Source: Clostridiales bacterium UBA6114
Lineage (GTDB): Bacteria; Bacillota; Clostridia; Oscillospirales; Butyricicoccaceae
Direction of reading: 5' to 3'
Assembly: GCA_002423435.1 (NCBI GenBank)
Contig: DIWE01000007.1
Coordinates: 1 to 37,532 of the forward strand
Length of the DNA stretch: 37,532 nucleotides
The notes beneath the pieces are model-generated. The model ran no database searches. It was not told the DNA's origin and saw nothing but the letters and a program-made list of their open reading frames with translations. Positions 15,530-24,076 of the stretch are shown here, in pieces; position 1 is the first letter of the stretch; each line of letters opens with the position of its first letter. Position numbers and translations under genes: made by a program.

Positions 15530-16351
15530 ATGCTTACACCGCAGGAAATCCAGCAGAAAAAATTTGAAAAGGCCGTTTTCGGGGGGTATGACATGACCTC
15601 GGTCGATGACTTTCTGGATATAATGACCGAGGATTACGTCTCGCTGTACAAGGAAAACGTCGCGCTGAAAGCGAAAATGAAGGTGCTCGTCGAAAAAATT
15701 GAGGAGTACCGGAGCGTGGACGACGCCATGCGCAAAGCGCTTCTCACTGCGCAGAACACGGCAAAGGAGCTCGTCGACAACGCCAAAAGGGAGGCCGACG
15801 CGCTCACCTCCCATGCGCGCGAGGACGCCGACTCCAAAATTTCGGCTATGCAAGAGGAGATCCGTCTCGAGGAAGGGCGCTTAAAAGACGCCCGCAAAAA
15901 GGTGGACCGGTATGTGGCCTCGATTGTTGAGCTGCATAAAAAAAGCCTTTCGGAGCTTGAGGGCATGTTCCGGAATGTAAGCGCGCCGCCGGAGGAAGCC
16001 GGAGAAGAGGATACGCGGGATACGCTGGAGTTTTGCGCCGAAGGCCCCGGAAAACAGGAGCCGGACGAAAGTGAGCCGCCGCCGCAGAAGGCGCAGCATG
16101 TCACAATTGGGGAAATCGACAAAGCTGTGCTTTTTGCAAGCGAAAAGGCGGTCATAACAAAGAAAAATACGTCGGACGAGCAAGCTCATCCGACCGACGG
16201 CATGGAGGTCAGGGTGTTCGAGGTCCAGCTTCCGGAAAAAGGCCCGGTTTATCCGGACGATACGGGAGAAATCGTCGCATATACGCCAAAACCGAAATTT
16301 AATTTTGAAAACCTAAAATTTGGGAAAGATTATAGAGAGAAAGACGAATAA
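15530..16351 (+). CDS. divIVA: DivIVA domain protein
   Basis: DivIVA is a coiled-coil protein that gathers at curved membrane (poles and septa) and recruits division and envelope proteins. The 273-residue product starts with the DivIVA motif MLTPQEIQQKKFEKAVFGGYD (about 1-21) and DVDDFL-like VDDFLDIM. Coiled coils cover about 35-70 and 80-145. The last 120 residues are an acidic, Pro-rich, poorly ordered extension not present in B. subtilis DivIVA, ending FENLKFGKDYREKDE. The start at 15530 follows GAGAGGGG (15515-15522). A GC hairpin (15442-15466) lies between ylmG and this gene. Confidence 0.92.
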   Translation: MLTPQEIQQKKFEKAVFGGYDMTSVDDFLDIMTEDYVSLYKENVALKAKMKVLVEKIEEYRSVDDAMRKALLTAQNTAKELVDNAKREADALTSHAREDADSKISAMQEEIRLEEGRLKDARKKVDRYVASIVELHKKSLSELEGMFRNVSAPPEEAGEEDTRDTLEFCAEGPGKQEPDESEPPPQKAQHVTIGEIDKAVLFASEKAVITKKNTSDEQAHPTDGMEVRVFEVQLPEKGPVYPDDTGEIVAYTPKPKFNFENLKFGKDYREKDE

Positions 16352-16386
16352 AGATATTGAATAGCGATGAAAGGAAGAACAGAATA

Positions 16387-19191
16387 ATGCCTCTCGATAT
16401 GAACAAAACCATAAACCTGCCGCGCACCGATTTTCCAATGCGCGCGGGGCTGCCGCAGCGCGAGCCCGGGATGCTGGAGGAATGGGAGAAAGAGGCCCTT
16501 TACGAAAAGCTGATCGAACTGAACAGGGGCAAACCGAAATTCATCCTCCACGACGGCCCGCCTTACGCCAACGGCGATATTCATATGGGGCATGCGCTGA
16601 ACAAGATATTGAAGGATTTTATCAATCGCTATAAAAACATGGCGGGATATCAGGCGCCGTATGTCCCCGGCTGGGACACCCACGGCCTGCCGATCGAGCG
16701 CCAGGCGATCAAGGCTTACGGGCTGAACCGGGACAAGGTGACGAATGCGGAATTTCGCGAAAAATGCCGCGAGTTTGCTCTAAAGCATGTCGAAACGCAA
16801 AAAGAGCAGTTTAAGCGCCTCGGGTGCATCGGGGAGTGGGAAAACCCGTACCTGACGCTCTCGCCGGATTTCGAGGCGAGGCAGATCGAGGTTTTCGGCG
16901 AGATGGCCAAAAAAGGCTATATTTATAAAGGGCTAAAACCGGTTTACTGGTGCCCGCACGACGAGACCGCGCTCGCGGAGGCCGAGATCGAGTATCAGGA
17001 AAGCAAGTGCGATTCCATCTACGTGAAGTTTAAGTTAAAGGACGACCAGGGCAAGATCAGGAATTTAATCGGGACGACGGACAGGGTTTATTTCGTGATC
17101 TGGACGACGACGACGTGGACGCTTCCGGGAAACGTCGCGATATCCTTAAATCCCGACTTTATATACGACTTTGTAAAAACGGGAAGCGGCGAGATCTATA
17201 TCCTCGCGCACGAGCTCTGCGGGGCGGTCATGAAAACGGCCGGGATCGAATCCTTCGAGGTGCTCGGCTCGATGAAGGGCGCCGACATGGAGAATATGGT
17301 GGCGCGCCACCCGATCATCGACCGCGACTCGCTGATCATCGTCGGCGGCCATGTGACGCTCGACGCCGGCACGGGCTGCGTGCACACGGCGCCGGGGCAC
17401 GGCGCCGAGGACTTCGTCGTATGCCAGAACTACGATCTCCCGGTCATCGTGCCGGTCGACGACCGCGGCTATATGAACGCGGACGCGGGCAAGTACAACG
17501 GCATCTTTTACGACAAGACAAACGAGCTGATCGTCGACGATCTGAAAAAAGCGGGCGCGCTGCTCGCCGTCCAGACAATCGACCACACTTATCCGCACTG
17601 CTGGCGGTGCAAAAGTCCGATCGTGTTCCGCGCGACGGAGCAGTGGTTCTGCTCGGTCGACGCGATGAAGGAGGCGGCCGTTGGCGCCTGCCGCAAGGTG
17701 CGCTGGCTTCCCGCGTGGGGAGAGGAGCGCATTGTCAGCATGGTCCGCGAGCGGAGCGACTGGTGCATCTCGCGCCAGCGCGTATGGGGCGTGCCCATCC
17801 CGATTTTCTATTGCAGGGACTGCAAAAAGCCGATTATCAACGAGGAGACCATCAAAATCGTGTCCGAGCTGTTCCGCAGGGAGGGCTCGAACGCATGGTT
17901 TTCGAAGGAGGCGTCCGAGATCCTGCCGGCGGGCTTTGCCTGCAAGGAGTGCGGCTGCCATGAATTTGTCAAGGAAACCGACACCATGGACGTCTGGTTC
18001 GACTCCGGCTCGTCTTATGCGGCCGTGCTGGAGGAGCGGGATTATCTTCAGTACCCCGCCGACGTGTATCTCGAGGGGAACGACCAGTACCGTGGCTGGT
18101 TCCAGTCGTCCCTTCTGACGTCCGTCGCGACCAAGGGCGTCGCGCCCTATAAAATTGTGATCACCCACGGCATGACGGTCGACGAGGAGGCGCGGAAGAT
18201 GTCGAAGTCGCTCGGCAACGGCATCAGCCCCGCCGAGGTGATCAAGGATTACGGCGCCGACATCCTGCGGCTCTGGGTGTCCTCCGCGGACTACCGCCAG
18301 GACATGAGGATGTCGAAGGAAATGTTCAAGCAGCTTTCCCAGAACTATTTGAAGATCAGAAACACCGCGCGCTACATTCTGGGAAACCTGGACGGCTTTG
18401 ATCCGAACGAAATGCTGCCGGTCGGGGAGCTTTCGGAGCTCGACCGCTGGGCGCTCATGAAGCTTAATGCGCTGATCAAAAGGGTTACCCGGGCGTATGA
18501 GGATTTTGAATATCACATCGTGTCCCACGCGATCCACAATTTCTGCGTGATCGACATGTCGAATTTCTATCTCGACGTCATCAAGGACAGGCTCTACTGC
18601 GAGTCGCCCGACGGCAATTTAAGGCGCGGCGCGCAGACGGCGATGTATCTGATCCTGGACGCGATGGTCCGCATGCTGGCGCCGATCCTCGCCTTTACGA
18701 CCGACGAGATCTGGAAGGCGATGCCGCATCGTAAGGATGAAAACCCCGAGCATGTCATCTTCAATGAAATGCCGAAGGCAGACGACGCCTTAGAGTTTTC
18801 TCCGGAGCTTTCCGACAAATGGGAGAAGATCGTCGCGCTGCGCGACGACGTAAACGTGGTGCTCGAAAAGGCGCGCGCGGACAAGCTGATCGGAAAGCCG
18901 CTGGAGGCGAAGGTGACGCTTTTTGCCGACGGCGCGGCGCTTGATTTTATCAGGAGTGTCGAAGCGATGCTCCCTACGCTCTTTATCGTCTCGCAGGTCG
19001 AGGCCGTAAAAGGCAGCGGGGGAGAGATGCAGTTTGATTACTTCGACCAGAAGGTAGGCGTAAAGGCGGAGCGGGCGAGAGGAGAAAAGTGCGAACGCTG
19101 CTGGATCTATTCGGAAGGAATCGGTGAAAACGCAAAGCTTCCGACGCTGTGCCCGCGGTGCGCGTCCGTTGTTTCTGAGCTGAATCTTTAA
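16387..19191 (+). CDS. ileS: Isoleucine-tRNA ligase
   Basis: IleS charges tRNA-Ile and hydrolyses mischarged Val in its CP1 editing domain. The product has 934 residues. It has the HIGH-type motif (HMGH, near 66) after PPYANGDI, editing-domain motifs such as WTTTTWTLPGN and GTGCVHTAPGHG, KMSKSLGN near 604, a tRNA anticodon-binding helical domain, and a C-terminal zinc finger (C-x2-C in CERCW near 902, then CPRC). That makes it the short zinc-finger class common in Firmicutes. ATG 16387 follows AAGGAAG (16371-16377); TTG 16357 would extend it by 10 residues. No T-box leader fits in the 35 nt after divIVA. Confidence 0.97.
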   Translation: MPLDMNKTINLPRTDFPMRAGLPQREPGMLEEWEKEALYEKLIELNRGKPKFILHDGPPYANGDIHMGHALNKILKDFINRYKNMAGYQAPYVPGWDTHGLPIERQAIKAYGLNRDKVTNAEFREKCREFALKHVETQKEQFKRLGCIGEWENPYLTLSPDFEARQIEVFGEMAKKGYIYKGLKPVYWCPHDETALAEAEIEYQESKCDSIYVKFKLKDDQGKIRNLIGTTDRVYFVIWTTTTWTLPGNVAISLNPDFIYDFVKTGSGEIYILAHELCGAVMKTAGIESFEVLGSMKGADMENMVARHPIIDRDSLIIVGGHVTLDAGTGCVHTAPGHGAEDFVVCQNYDLPVIVPVDDRGYMNADAGKYNGIFYDKTNELIVDDLKKAGALLAVQTIDHTYPHCWRCKSPIVFRATEQWFCSVDAMKEAAVGACRKVRWLPAWGEERIVSMVRERSDWCISRQRVWGVPIPIFYCRDCKKPIINEETIKIVSELFRREGSNAWFSKEASEILPAGFACKECGCHEFVKETDTMDVWFDSGSSYAAVLEERDYLQYPADVYLEGNDQYRGWFQSSLLTSVATKGVAPYKIVITHGMTVDEEARKMSKSLGNGISPAEVIKDYGADILRLWVSSADYRQDMRMSKEMFKQLSQNYLKIRNTARYILGNLDGFDPNEMLPVGELSELDRWALMKLNALIKRVTRAYEDFEYHIVSHAIHNFCVIDMSNFYLDVIKDRLYCESPDGNLRRGAQTAMYLILDAMVRMLAPILAFTTDEIWKAMPHRKDENPEHVIFNEMPKADDALEFSPELSDKWEKIVALRDDVNVVLEKARADKLIGKPLEAKVTLFADGAALDFIRSVEAMLPTLFIVSQVEAVKGSGGEMQFDYFDQKVGVKAERARGEKCERCWIYSEGIGENAKLPTLCPRCASVVSELNL

Positions 19192-19197
19192 TGATAA

Positions 19198-19226
19198 GGC
19201 GGTGCGCGGCAAAGCGGCGCACCGCC
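19198..19226 (+). terminator. Hairpin between ileS and lspA
   Basis: GGCGGTGCG (19198-19206) pairs with CGCACCGCC (19218-19226), a perfect 9-bp stem, with no T-run after it. It may be a weak or partial terminator or an mRNA stabiliser that sets the ratio of ileS to lspA. Confidence 0.45.
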
Positions 19227-19261
19227 GGTTATATTTTGGTTATGCTATGGAGGATTTCATA

Positions 19262-19735
19262 TTGCTTGCTTTCATCATTGTCGCGCTGGCCGTCCTGGCA
19301 GATCGGGCGGTAAAAATCTGGGCCGTTTCCACGCTCCAAAGCGCCGGGTCGATCCCGGTGATCAAGGGCGTCTTTCATTTTACTTATGCGGAGAACACCG
19401 GGGCCGCATTCAGCCTGATGCGGGGCGGGCGGTGGATTTTTGTCGGCGTGACGGCCGTTATCCTGGCCGTGATCATCTATTCGATCGGGAAGGGCTATGT
19501 CAGGCATCTTTTGGGGAAAATATCGCTTTACATGGTCATCGGCGGCGCCGTCGGCAATCTGATCGACCGGGTGATAAGGGGATATGTCGTCGACATGTTT
19601 GATTTCCAGCTGATCAACTTCGCGATTTTCAACGTGGCGGACTGTTTTGTAACGGTCGGCGGAGTGTTGTTTGCCGTCTATATCCTGCTCCTGCACGACA
19701 AAAGCGGCAAAGAAGAGACGGAACATGGAGCTTAA
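19262..19735 (+). CDS. lspA: Lipoprotein signal peptidase II
   Basis: LspA cleaves the signal peptide of diacylglyceryl-modified prolipoproteins in the membrane. The protein has about 157 residues and four membrane helices, with LADRAVKIW after helix 1, AENTGAAFSL in the middle and the two catalytic aspartates in GNLIDRVIRG and FNVADCFVTVG. TTG 19262 is preferred because TGGAGG (19248-19253) is 8 nt upstream; ATG 19247 is in frame and adds five residues, but has no clear ribosome site. The 3' end overlaps the next gene by 11 nt. Confidence 0.9.
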   Translation: MLAFIIVALAVLADRAVKIWAVSTLQSAGSIPVIKGVFHFTYAENTGAAFSLMRGGRWIFVGVTAVILAVIIYSIGKGYVRHLLGKISLYMVIGGAVGNLIDRVIRGYVVDMFDFQLINFAIFNVADCFVTVGGVLFAVYILLLHDKSGKEETEHGA

Positions 19736-20642
19736 AGCGGAGGAAAAAGACAAAGATAAGCGGATCGACGTGTTTTTGTCCGAAAGGATCGAAAATCTTT
19801 CCAGAAACGCGGCCCAGCTTCTGATCGCGGACGGGAACGTCACGATAGACGGCCGCCCGGTCAAAAAAAATTATAAGATGAGCGGCGATGAAACGGTGCT
19901 GGCCGCGCTTTCGCCGCCAAAGCCCATGGACGCTAAGGCGGAGGACATCCCGCTTGAGATTGTGTACGAGGACGGCGACGTCTGCGTCGTCAACAAAGCG
20001 CGCGGGATGGTGGTCCACCCGGCCGCGGGACACCCGGATAAAACTCTCGTAAACGCGCTTATCTTCCGGCTTAAGGACTCCCTCTCCGGCATCAACGGGA
20101 CGCTCCGGCCCGGCATTGTCCACCGGATCGACAAGGATACGAGCGGGCTTTTAATCGTCGCAAAAAACGATTTCGCGCACGAGCGGCTGGCGGCGCAGCT
20201 TAAAGACCATATCCTTTCAAGGGTGTACGAGGCGGTCGTCTGCGGAAATATCAAAACGGACCGCGGGACGGTCGACCTGCCCGTCGGCCGCAGCCGCACC
20301 GACCGGAAAAGGATGGCCGCAGGCGGGAGCACTTTAACGGCGCGGGACGCGGTGACGCACTATGAGGTGCTCGAGCGCTTTAACGGCTATACCTATATCC
20401 GGTGCCGCCTTGAAACCGGGCGCACGCACCAGATCCGTGTGCATATGGCGCATATAGGGCATCCGGTCGCGGGCGACCCCGTATACGGGCCGAAAAAGGA
20501 CGTGCTCAAGCTGGGCGGCCAGTGCCTGCATGCAAGGGAGCTTACCTTCCTCCACCCGCGCACCGGGGAAAAAATCACGGTGAACGCTCCCCTTCCGGAG
20601 TATTTTGCGAAAACACTGCAAATCTTAAGAGATAAAGGATAA
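19725..20642 (+). CDS. rluD: RluA/RluD-family rRNA pseudouridine synthase
   Basis: The enzyme isomerises uridines to pseudouridine, probably in 23S rRNA. The product has 305 residues. An S4 RNA-binding domain covers about 12-60 (RIDVFLSERIENLSRNAAQLLIADGNVTIDG), and the catalytic domain carries VHRIDKDTSGLLIVAKN with the catalytic Asp about residue 136, then ETGRTHQIRVHMAHIGHPVAGDPVYG and the late LHA motif. It is complete. ATG 19725 overlaps the end of lspA; the pair lspA-rluD is a classic Firmicutes arrangement. The exact rRNA sites cannot be read from sequence. Confidence 0.9.
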   Translation: MELKAEEKDKDKRIDVFLSERIENLSRNAAQLLIADGNVTIDGRPVKKNYKMSGDETVLAALSPPKPMDAKAEDIPLEIVYEDGDVCVVNKARGMVVHPAAGHPDKTLVNALIFRLKDSLSGINGTLRPGIVHRIDKDTSGLLIVAKNDFAHERLAAQLKDHILSRVYEAVVCGNIKTDRGTVDLPVGRSRTDRKRMAAGGSTLTARDAVTHYEVLERFNGYTYIRCRLETGRTHQIRVHMAHIGHPVAGDPVYGPKKDVLKLGGQCLHARELTFLHPRTGEKITVNAPLPEYFAKTLQILRDKG

Positions 20643-20650
20643 AGCACTGC

Positions 20651-21460
20651 ATGGAAAAATTCAGGAATGTCTTACTCGCAAGCGACCTCGACGGCACCCT
20701 CTTAAACTCGGAGCATCAGATTGACCGGGAAAACAGGGATGCGATCCGTTATTTTGTCGAAAACGGAGGCACCTTTACCGTGGCGACCGGGCGTCCGACA
20801 AATGTCGCAAAGCCTTATTTTGATGAGCTTGCCATCAACGCGCCGGTGATCCTCTACAACGGCGGCGCGATTTACGACTTGAAAACCGAAAGGATGCTGT
20901 ACTTAAAAAAACTCGGCGACGGCTTCTTTGGCGCTGCAAAGGATGTGATGCGCCGGTTCCCCGAGGTCGGCGTCGAATTCCATACGCTTGACGAGATCTA
21001 TTTGGCAAGCTACAGCGAGGCGTCGAAAAACCATTTTGAAATCATCCACAAGGAGTTCGTCTTAACGCCGATCGACGAGATCCGTTCCCCGGTGATCAAA
21101 GGGCTTTTTACACAGTCGCCCGATTATCTAGTGGACGTCGCGCAATATTTCGAGGAAAAATTCCGCGGTCAATACTCCATGACAAGCTCGTTCCCGTTTT
21201 TTCTGGAGATCACGGACAAAAACGTGCACAAGGGCAACGCGCTCACTGAGCTTTCAAAGCTTCTCCATGTGGATAAAAGCCGGATCTGCGTGGTCGGCGA
21301 CAGCTTTAACGATGTCGAGATGTTTGGGGCCGCGGGGATGTCCTGCGCGCCGGAAAACGCAAGCGAGGAGATCAAGAAGCAAGCTTCCTTCGTCGTCGCG
21401 GACAACGATCATTTTGCCCTCGCCGGCGCGGTCGAAATATTGGACAGGAAGTATTCATAG
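20651..21460 (+). CDS. Cof-type HAD-IIB family phosphatase
   Basis: A 269-residue haloacid-dehalogenase phosphatase with the four motifs in order: ASDLDGTLL with nucleophile Asp (about 13), TVATGRP (Thr), Lys in VHKGNAL (about 196), and GDSFNDVEMFGAAGMSCAP with metal-binding Asp. A C2B-type cap covers about 85-185. Family members act on sugar phosphates, FMN, PLP and others, so the substrate cannot be named. It follows rluD by 8 nt and closes the housekeeping series before a strong terminator. Confidence 0.88.
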   Translation: MEKFRNVLLASDLDGTLLNSEHQIDRENRDAIRYFVENGGTFTVATGRPTNVAKPYFDELAINAPVILYNGGAIYDLKTERMLYLKKLGDGFFGAAKDVMRRFPEVGVEFHTLDEIYLASYSEASKNHFEIIHKEFVLTPIDEIRSPVIKGLFTQSPDYLVDVAQYFEEKFRGQYSMTSSFPFFLEITDKNVHKGNALTELSKLLHVDKSRICVVGDSFNDVEMFGAAGMSCAPENASEEIKKQASFVVADNDHFALAGAVEILDRKYS

Positions 21461-21511
21461 ATTGTCGCCGGGGAGGCCTCAGGCATCCCACATGCAATCT
21501 CTTAAAACCGA

Positions 21512-21560
21512 GGGTGTCGCGAAACGCATGTCTGCGCGTTTCGCGACACCCCTTCTTTTG
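21512..21560 (+). terminator. Strong intrinsic terminator ending the housekeeping cluster
   Basis: A perfect 16-bp stem has arms 21512-21527 (GGGTGTCGCGAAACGC) and 21536-21551 with an 8-nt loop, followed by CCTTCTTTT. The stem contains the same GTGTCG/CGACAC core as the repeated hairpins elsewhere in the window. Confidence 0.8.
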
Positions 21561-21573
21561 CTGGTGGCAAAAG

Positions 21574-21611
21574 AGGTCAATCCATTGCGGCGCAGCGGAT
21601 TGACCTTTTTA
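21574..21611. terminator. Bidirectional terminator between the HAD gene and the ROK gene
   Basis: AGGTCAATCC (21574-21583) pairs with GGATTGACCT (21597-21606), with TTTTT on the plus strand and CTTTT on the minus strand. It separates convergent transcripts and marks the left edge of the accessory island. Confidence 0.65.
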
Positions 21612-21614
21612 AGC

Positions 21615-22823
21615 TTACGGTATTCTGTTCAAGCAGTGAAAATTTTCTTCCATGCACAGAATTCCCGCGCCAAAGGCAGCGAAGTTCTGATTTGTGGGAT
21701 AAGTGGATATTCGGATCTTGTCTACGGCAAAAAGTCTGGAATCCTCCTGCAGCTGCTTTTGGAGCACTTCTACGAAGGGAAAAGAGGTATGCGTCACGAT
21801 GTCTCCGGAAAAGATAATATCGTTGATATTTAGGATTTTGTAAATAGAGGATACTGCGTTTGCGCAGAACTCCGCGCACACCCACATCAGTTCGGCCGCT
21901 TCCTGGTCTCCTTGATTCACCGCGCGGACAAAAGTCAAAATATCGATTTTCTGCGCATCTCCGCCTGCCAATTTGAGGATCCCCTGAAAGCGGCCCTCTT
22001 TCAGGCCCTCACGGATCTTATCGAGAATGGCAATGTTTGACACCTCCGTGTCCAAGCAGCCCCGCTCTCCGCACGCGCAGCGCCGATTCGCTCCATACAG
22101 CTTCCAGTGGCCGATCTCGCCCGCAAATCCCTGGGTGCCGTGATACAGCGAGCCATCAATAAAGAAACTGATCCGGCTGCCGCCGCGAATTGCGAAAAAG
22201 ACAAAATTATCCCCCGCTTGGTCAAATTCGGCCCATTTATAGCCCAAAGTCATACAATTAATGTTGTTTTCAATAAAGCACTCGATCTGATATCGGGAGC
22301 GGATCACCGCACACAAATCTACATTCTTCCAATGCTCCATGTGGACATAGCTCATGCAAATATCACTGTTCTTATCTATATAGCCTGGGACCGCCAAGCC
22401 AATGCTGATGACTCGCTCTGCACGCGGGCCCAAAAAGTCCAATGACTGGTCGATGAACCGGCAGACCAAATCGATGATGTGCTCCTTGCTGTCGTTGGGA
22501 GATACCAGCGTGTATTTGGAAAGCAGGATACTGCCCACTGTGTTGATAACCACGCAGTGCATCTGCTGGGCATTAAAATCAATGCCGATAAAGTAGCCAA
22601 ACTGCTCATTGACACGGAGCAGATAGGGCCTGCGTCCGATTTTCTCCGCCGCCGCCAGTTCCTCCAATACCAATCCTCCCCCCAATAACTTCTGAACCGA
22701 GTTGTTGACAGAGGAAATATTCATGCGCAGTGCCCTGCTTATATCATACCGCGACTGATTTGGCCGGTGAAAAATATAGTTCAGCACCCGGTAATCGATA
22801 GGGGATGTAATGCGGACATTCAT
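21615..22823 (-). CDS. ROK-family transcriptional regulator, second gene of the pair
   Basis: This is a sugar-responsive repressor-type protein of 402 residues. An N-terminal winged helix-turn-helix (about 17-55; SRYDISRALRMNISSVNNSVQKLLGGGLV) is followed by a ROK fold. The ROK part keeps GYFIGIDFN, ALAVPGYID-like GLAVPGYID, the GEIGHW segment and the zinc motif CACGERGC (about 242-249). Effectors of this family are sugars or sugar phosphates. Its ATG overlaps the stop of the upstream regulator by 4 nt (ATGA), so the two are coupled. It is the likely controller of the adjacent catabolic operon, by context. Confidence 0.88.
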   Translation of the reverse strand: MNVRITSPIDYRVLNYIFHRPNQSRYDISRALRMNISSVNNSVQKLLGGGLVLEELAAAEKIGRRPYLLRVNEQFGYFIGIDFNAQQMHCVVINTVGSILLSKYTLVSPNDSKEHIIDLVCRFIDQSLDFLGPRAERVISIGLAVPGYIDKNSDICMSYVHMEHWKNVDLCAVIRSRYQIECFIENNINCMTLGYKWAEFDQAGDNFVFFAIRGGSRISFFIDGSLYHGTQGFAGEIGHWKLYGANRRCACGERGCLDTEVSNIAILDKIREGLKEGRFQGILKLAGGDAQKIDILTFVRAVNQGDQEAAELMWVCAEFCANAVSSIYKILNINDIIFSGDIVTHTSFPFVEVLQKQLQEDSRLFAVDKIRISTYPTNQNFAAFGAGILCMEENFHCLNRIP

Positions 22824-23893
22824 AAAATTTCACCAGTCTCTTCTTTTTTGCATGTAGTACCCCGACCAGACCTTTTCCAAGCCCGCTCATTTCTCCCGGC
22901 CGGCTTTTTGTCGGCCGCATAGTAGATGCTGTAATCCGCAATCAGCGCACATTTTGCCCGCTGAGCATAGTCACTGCCTAAAATCACTTCTGCATCCAGC
23001 ACCGAAGCAGAGGATACCGCTACCTTCGGGCAGTGCAGTGCATACACCTCGTCCGTCTGAAAGCATTGTGCGCAGTCTTGCAGCAGTGTCAGATAAGCGG
23101 CCGGCCATTTATCCGCAGAGCGTTGGGTTGTCCCCTCCTTCTGTGCCGCTCGTACCATTATCCCCCGCAAAGTTTCCTTTCCCGGTCCAGAGTGGATATT
23201 GGCCAATTGCAGAGTCCGGCTGTACATCATATCCTCCGGGTAATTACAGAGAGTGACTGTAAGGTCCCTCAGGTCCACGATCACACCGTTTCCCCGGCCC
23301 CGTTCCGCCTGGTGCAACGAGAGAATCTCCCGCTCCAGCCATGTGGTACTCTCCACTAAAAAAGGCTCGGCCAATCGTTTACGACACAATGCGCAAAACC
23401 GCTCTCCTGACATCTCCCAATTCAAGATTGTCTCTTCACTGTAAAATACTCCCAACCCAAACAGTTCTGCGTCAGAAGGTATCGCTTTGATTCCTATCGT
23501 CAGGATGTCAGCTATATGGTCAATCAATTCATTGGCTGAGAATACACGGATCAGATCCATTTCATAGCTAAAATACGGATGCTGGTCCAGCCCTGTGACT
23601 CCTGCATGAATCATGTTGTCTTTCACCGTCACATGGGCTACAACAATCTTCTCGTCGTTCAACTCCACAAATGTTCTGCGGCGCCCGCTCTTCTCCCTCT
23701 CCGCAGACTTTCCCGCCTCACGGATAACGCTTTTCCCCTCCAAATCCTTCAGGATCACCGTGACGGCTGCCGGGGAAAGGCCTGTCACCTCTGTCAGTCC
23801 TATTTTGGACAACCGCTGACAACTGCGCAGGGCATGCCACACCCGCATCAAGCCGGTATAAGTGTTCAGACCCTTGAATGTCCGCTCCTTCAT
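22820..23893 (-). CDS. Degenerate ROK-like regulator, first gene of the pair
   Basis: The 357-residue protein has an N-terminal winged helix-turn-helix (about 22-58; SKIGLTEVTGLSPAAVTVILKDLEGKSVI, then GRRRTFVELN) as in ROK repressors. The rest follows the ROK two-lobe layout loosely (VVAHVTVKDNMIHAGVTGL; LFGLGVFYSE). It lacks the family zinc motif C-x-C-G-x2-G-C and the Gly-rich phosphate loop, so it should not bind effector in the standard way. It may be a specialised partner of the downstream ROK protein, perhaps a heterodimer, or a diverged copy. The start at 23893 is preceded by a good promoter. Confidence 0.72.
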   Translation of the reverse strand: MKERTFKGLNTYTGLMRVWHALRSCQRLSKIGLTEVTGLSPAAVTVILKDLEGKSVIREAGKSAEREKSGRRRTFVELNDEKIVVAHVTVKDNMIHAGVTGLDQHPYFSYEMDLIRVFSANELIDHIADILTIGIKAIPSDAELFGLGVFYSEETILNWEMSGERFCALCRKRLAEPFLVESTTWLEREILSLHQAERGRGNGVIVDLRDLTVTLCNYPEDMMYSRTLQLANIHSGPGKETLRGIMVRAAQKEGTTQRSADKWPAAYLTLLQDCAQCFQTDEVYALHCPKVAVSSASVLDAEVILGSDYAQRAKCALIADYSIYYAADKKPAGRNERAWKRSGRGTTCKKEETGEIL

Positions 23894-23927
23894 AAATGCT
23901 CCAGCCTTTATCCCAAGTTCTCATTTT

Positions 23928-23956
23928 ATTTTACCGTTCGGCAATGAATTTGTCAC
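23928..23956 (-). promoter_or_regulatory. Promoter of the ROK pair
   Basis: On the minus strand -35 GTGACA (23956-23951), a 17-nt spacer and -10 TAAAAT (23933-23928) lie about 35 nt before the start codon at 23893. Confidence 0.55.
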
Positions 23957-23959
23957 TAC

Positions 23960-23985
23960 TTTCCCGGGAAATTTGATACCGTAAA
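23960..23985. promoter_or_regulatory. Possible ROK operator upstream of the regulator promoter
   Basis: The perfect 12-bp palindrome TTTCCCGGGAAA (23960-23971) lies four bases upstream of the -35 box. Next to it, GATACCGTAAATACC holds two GGTAT pentamers on the minus strand. Perfect palindromes at such positions are typical of repressor or activator binding sites; assignment to these regulators is inference. Confidence 0.35.
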
Positions 23986-23993
23986 TACCCGAA

Positions 23994-24076
23994 AGCCTCG
24001 GAAGCGCCTGTTCAGGCACCCGGAGCTTTTCGACCGCTGAGCAGTTTCGCCGCTCAGGCAAGGTCAGAGGAATGTG
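23994..24076 (-). other. Spacer after the catabolic operon with small hairpins
   Basis: Minus-strand transcripts of the operon end here. CTGAGC/GCTCAG (24038-24058) and GCCTG/CAGGC (24006-24017) can form short stems, but there is no T-run, so no clear intrinsic terminator was found. Readthrough into the ROK pair is possible. Confidence 0.3.

Noticed and set aside
16352..16386. T-box riboswitch for ileS
   Set aside because: Only 35 nt separate divIVA and ileS; no specifier loop or antiterminator bulge is present.
17146..18537. Long open frame antisense to ileS
   Set aside because: Shadow frame caused by the high GC3 of ileS; the plus-strand protein has all IleS motifs.
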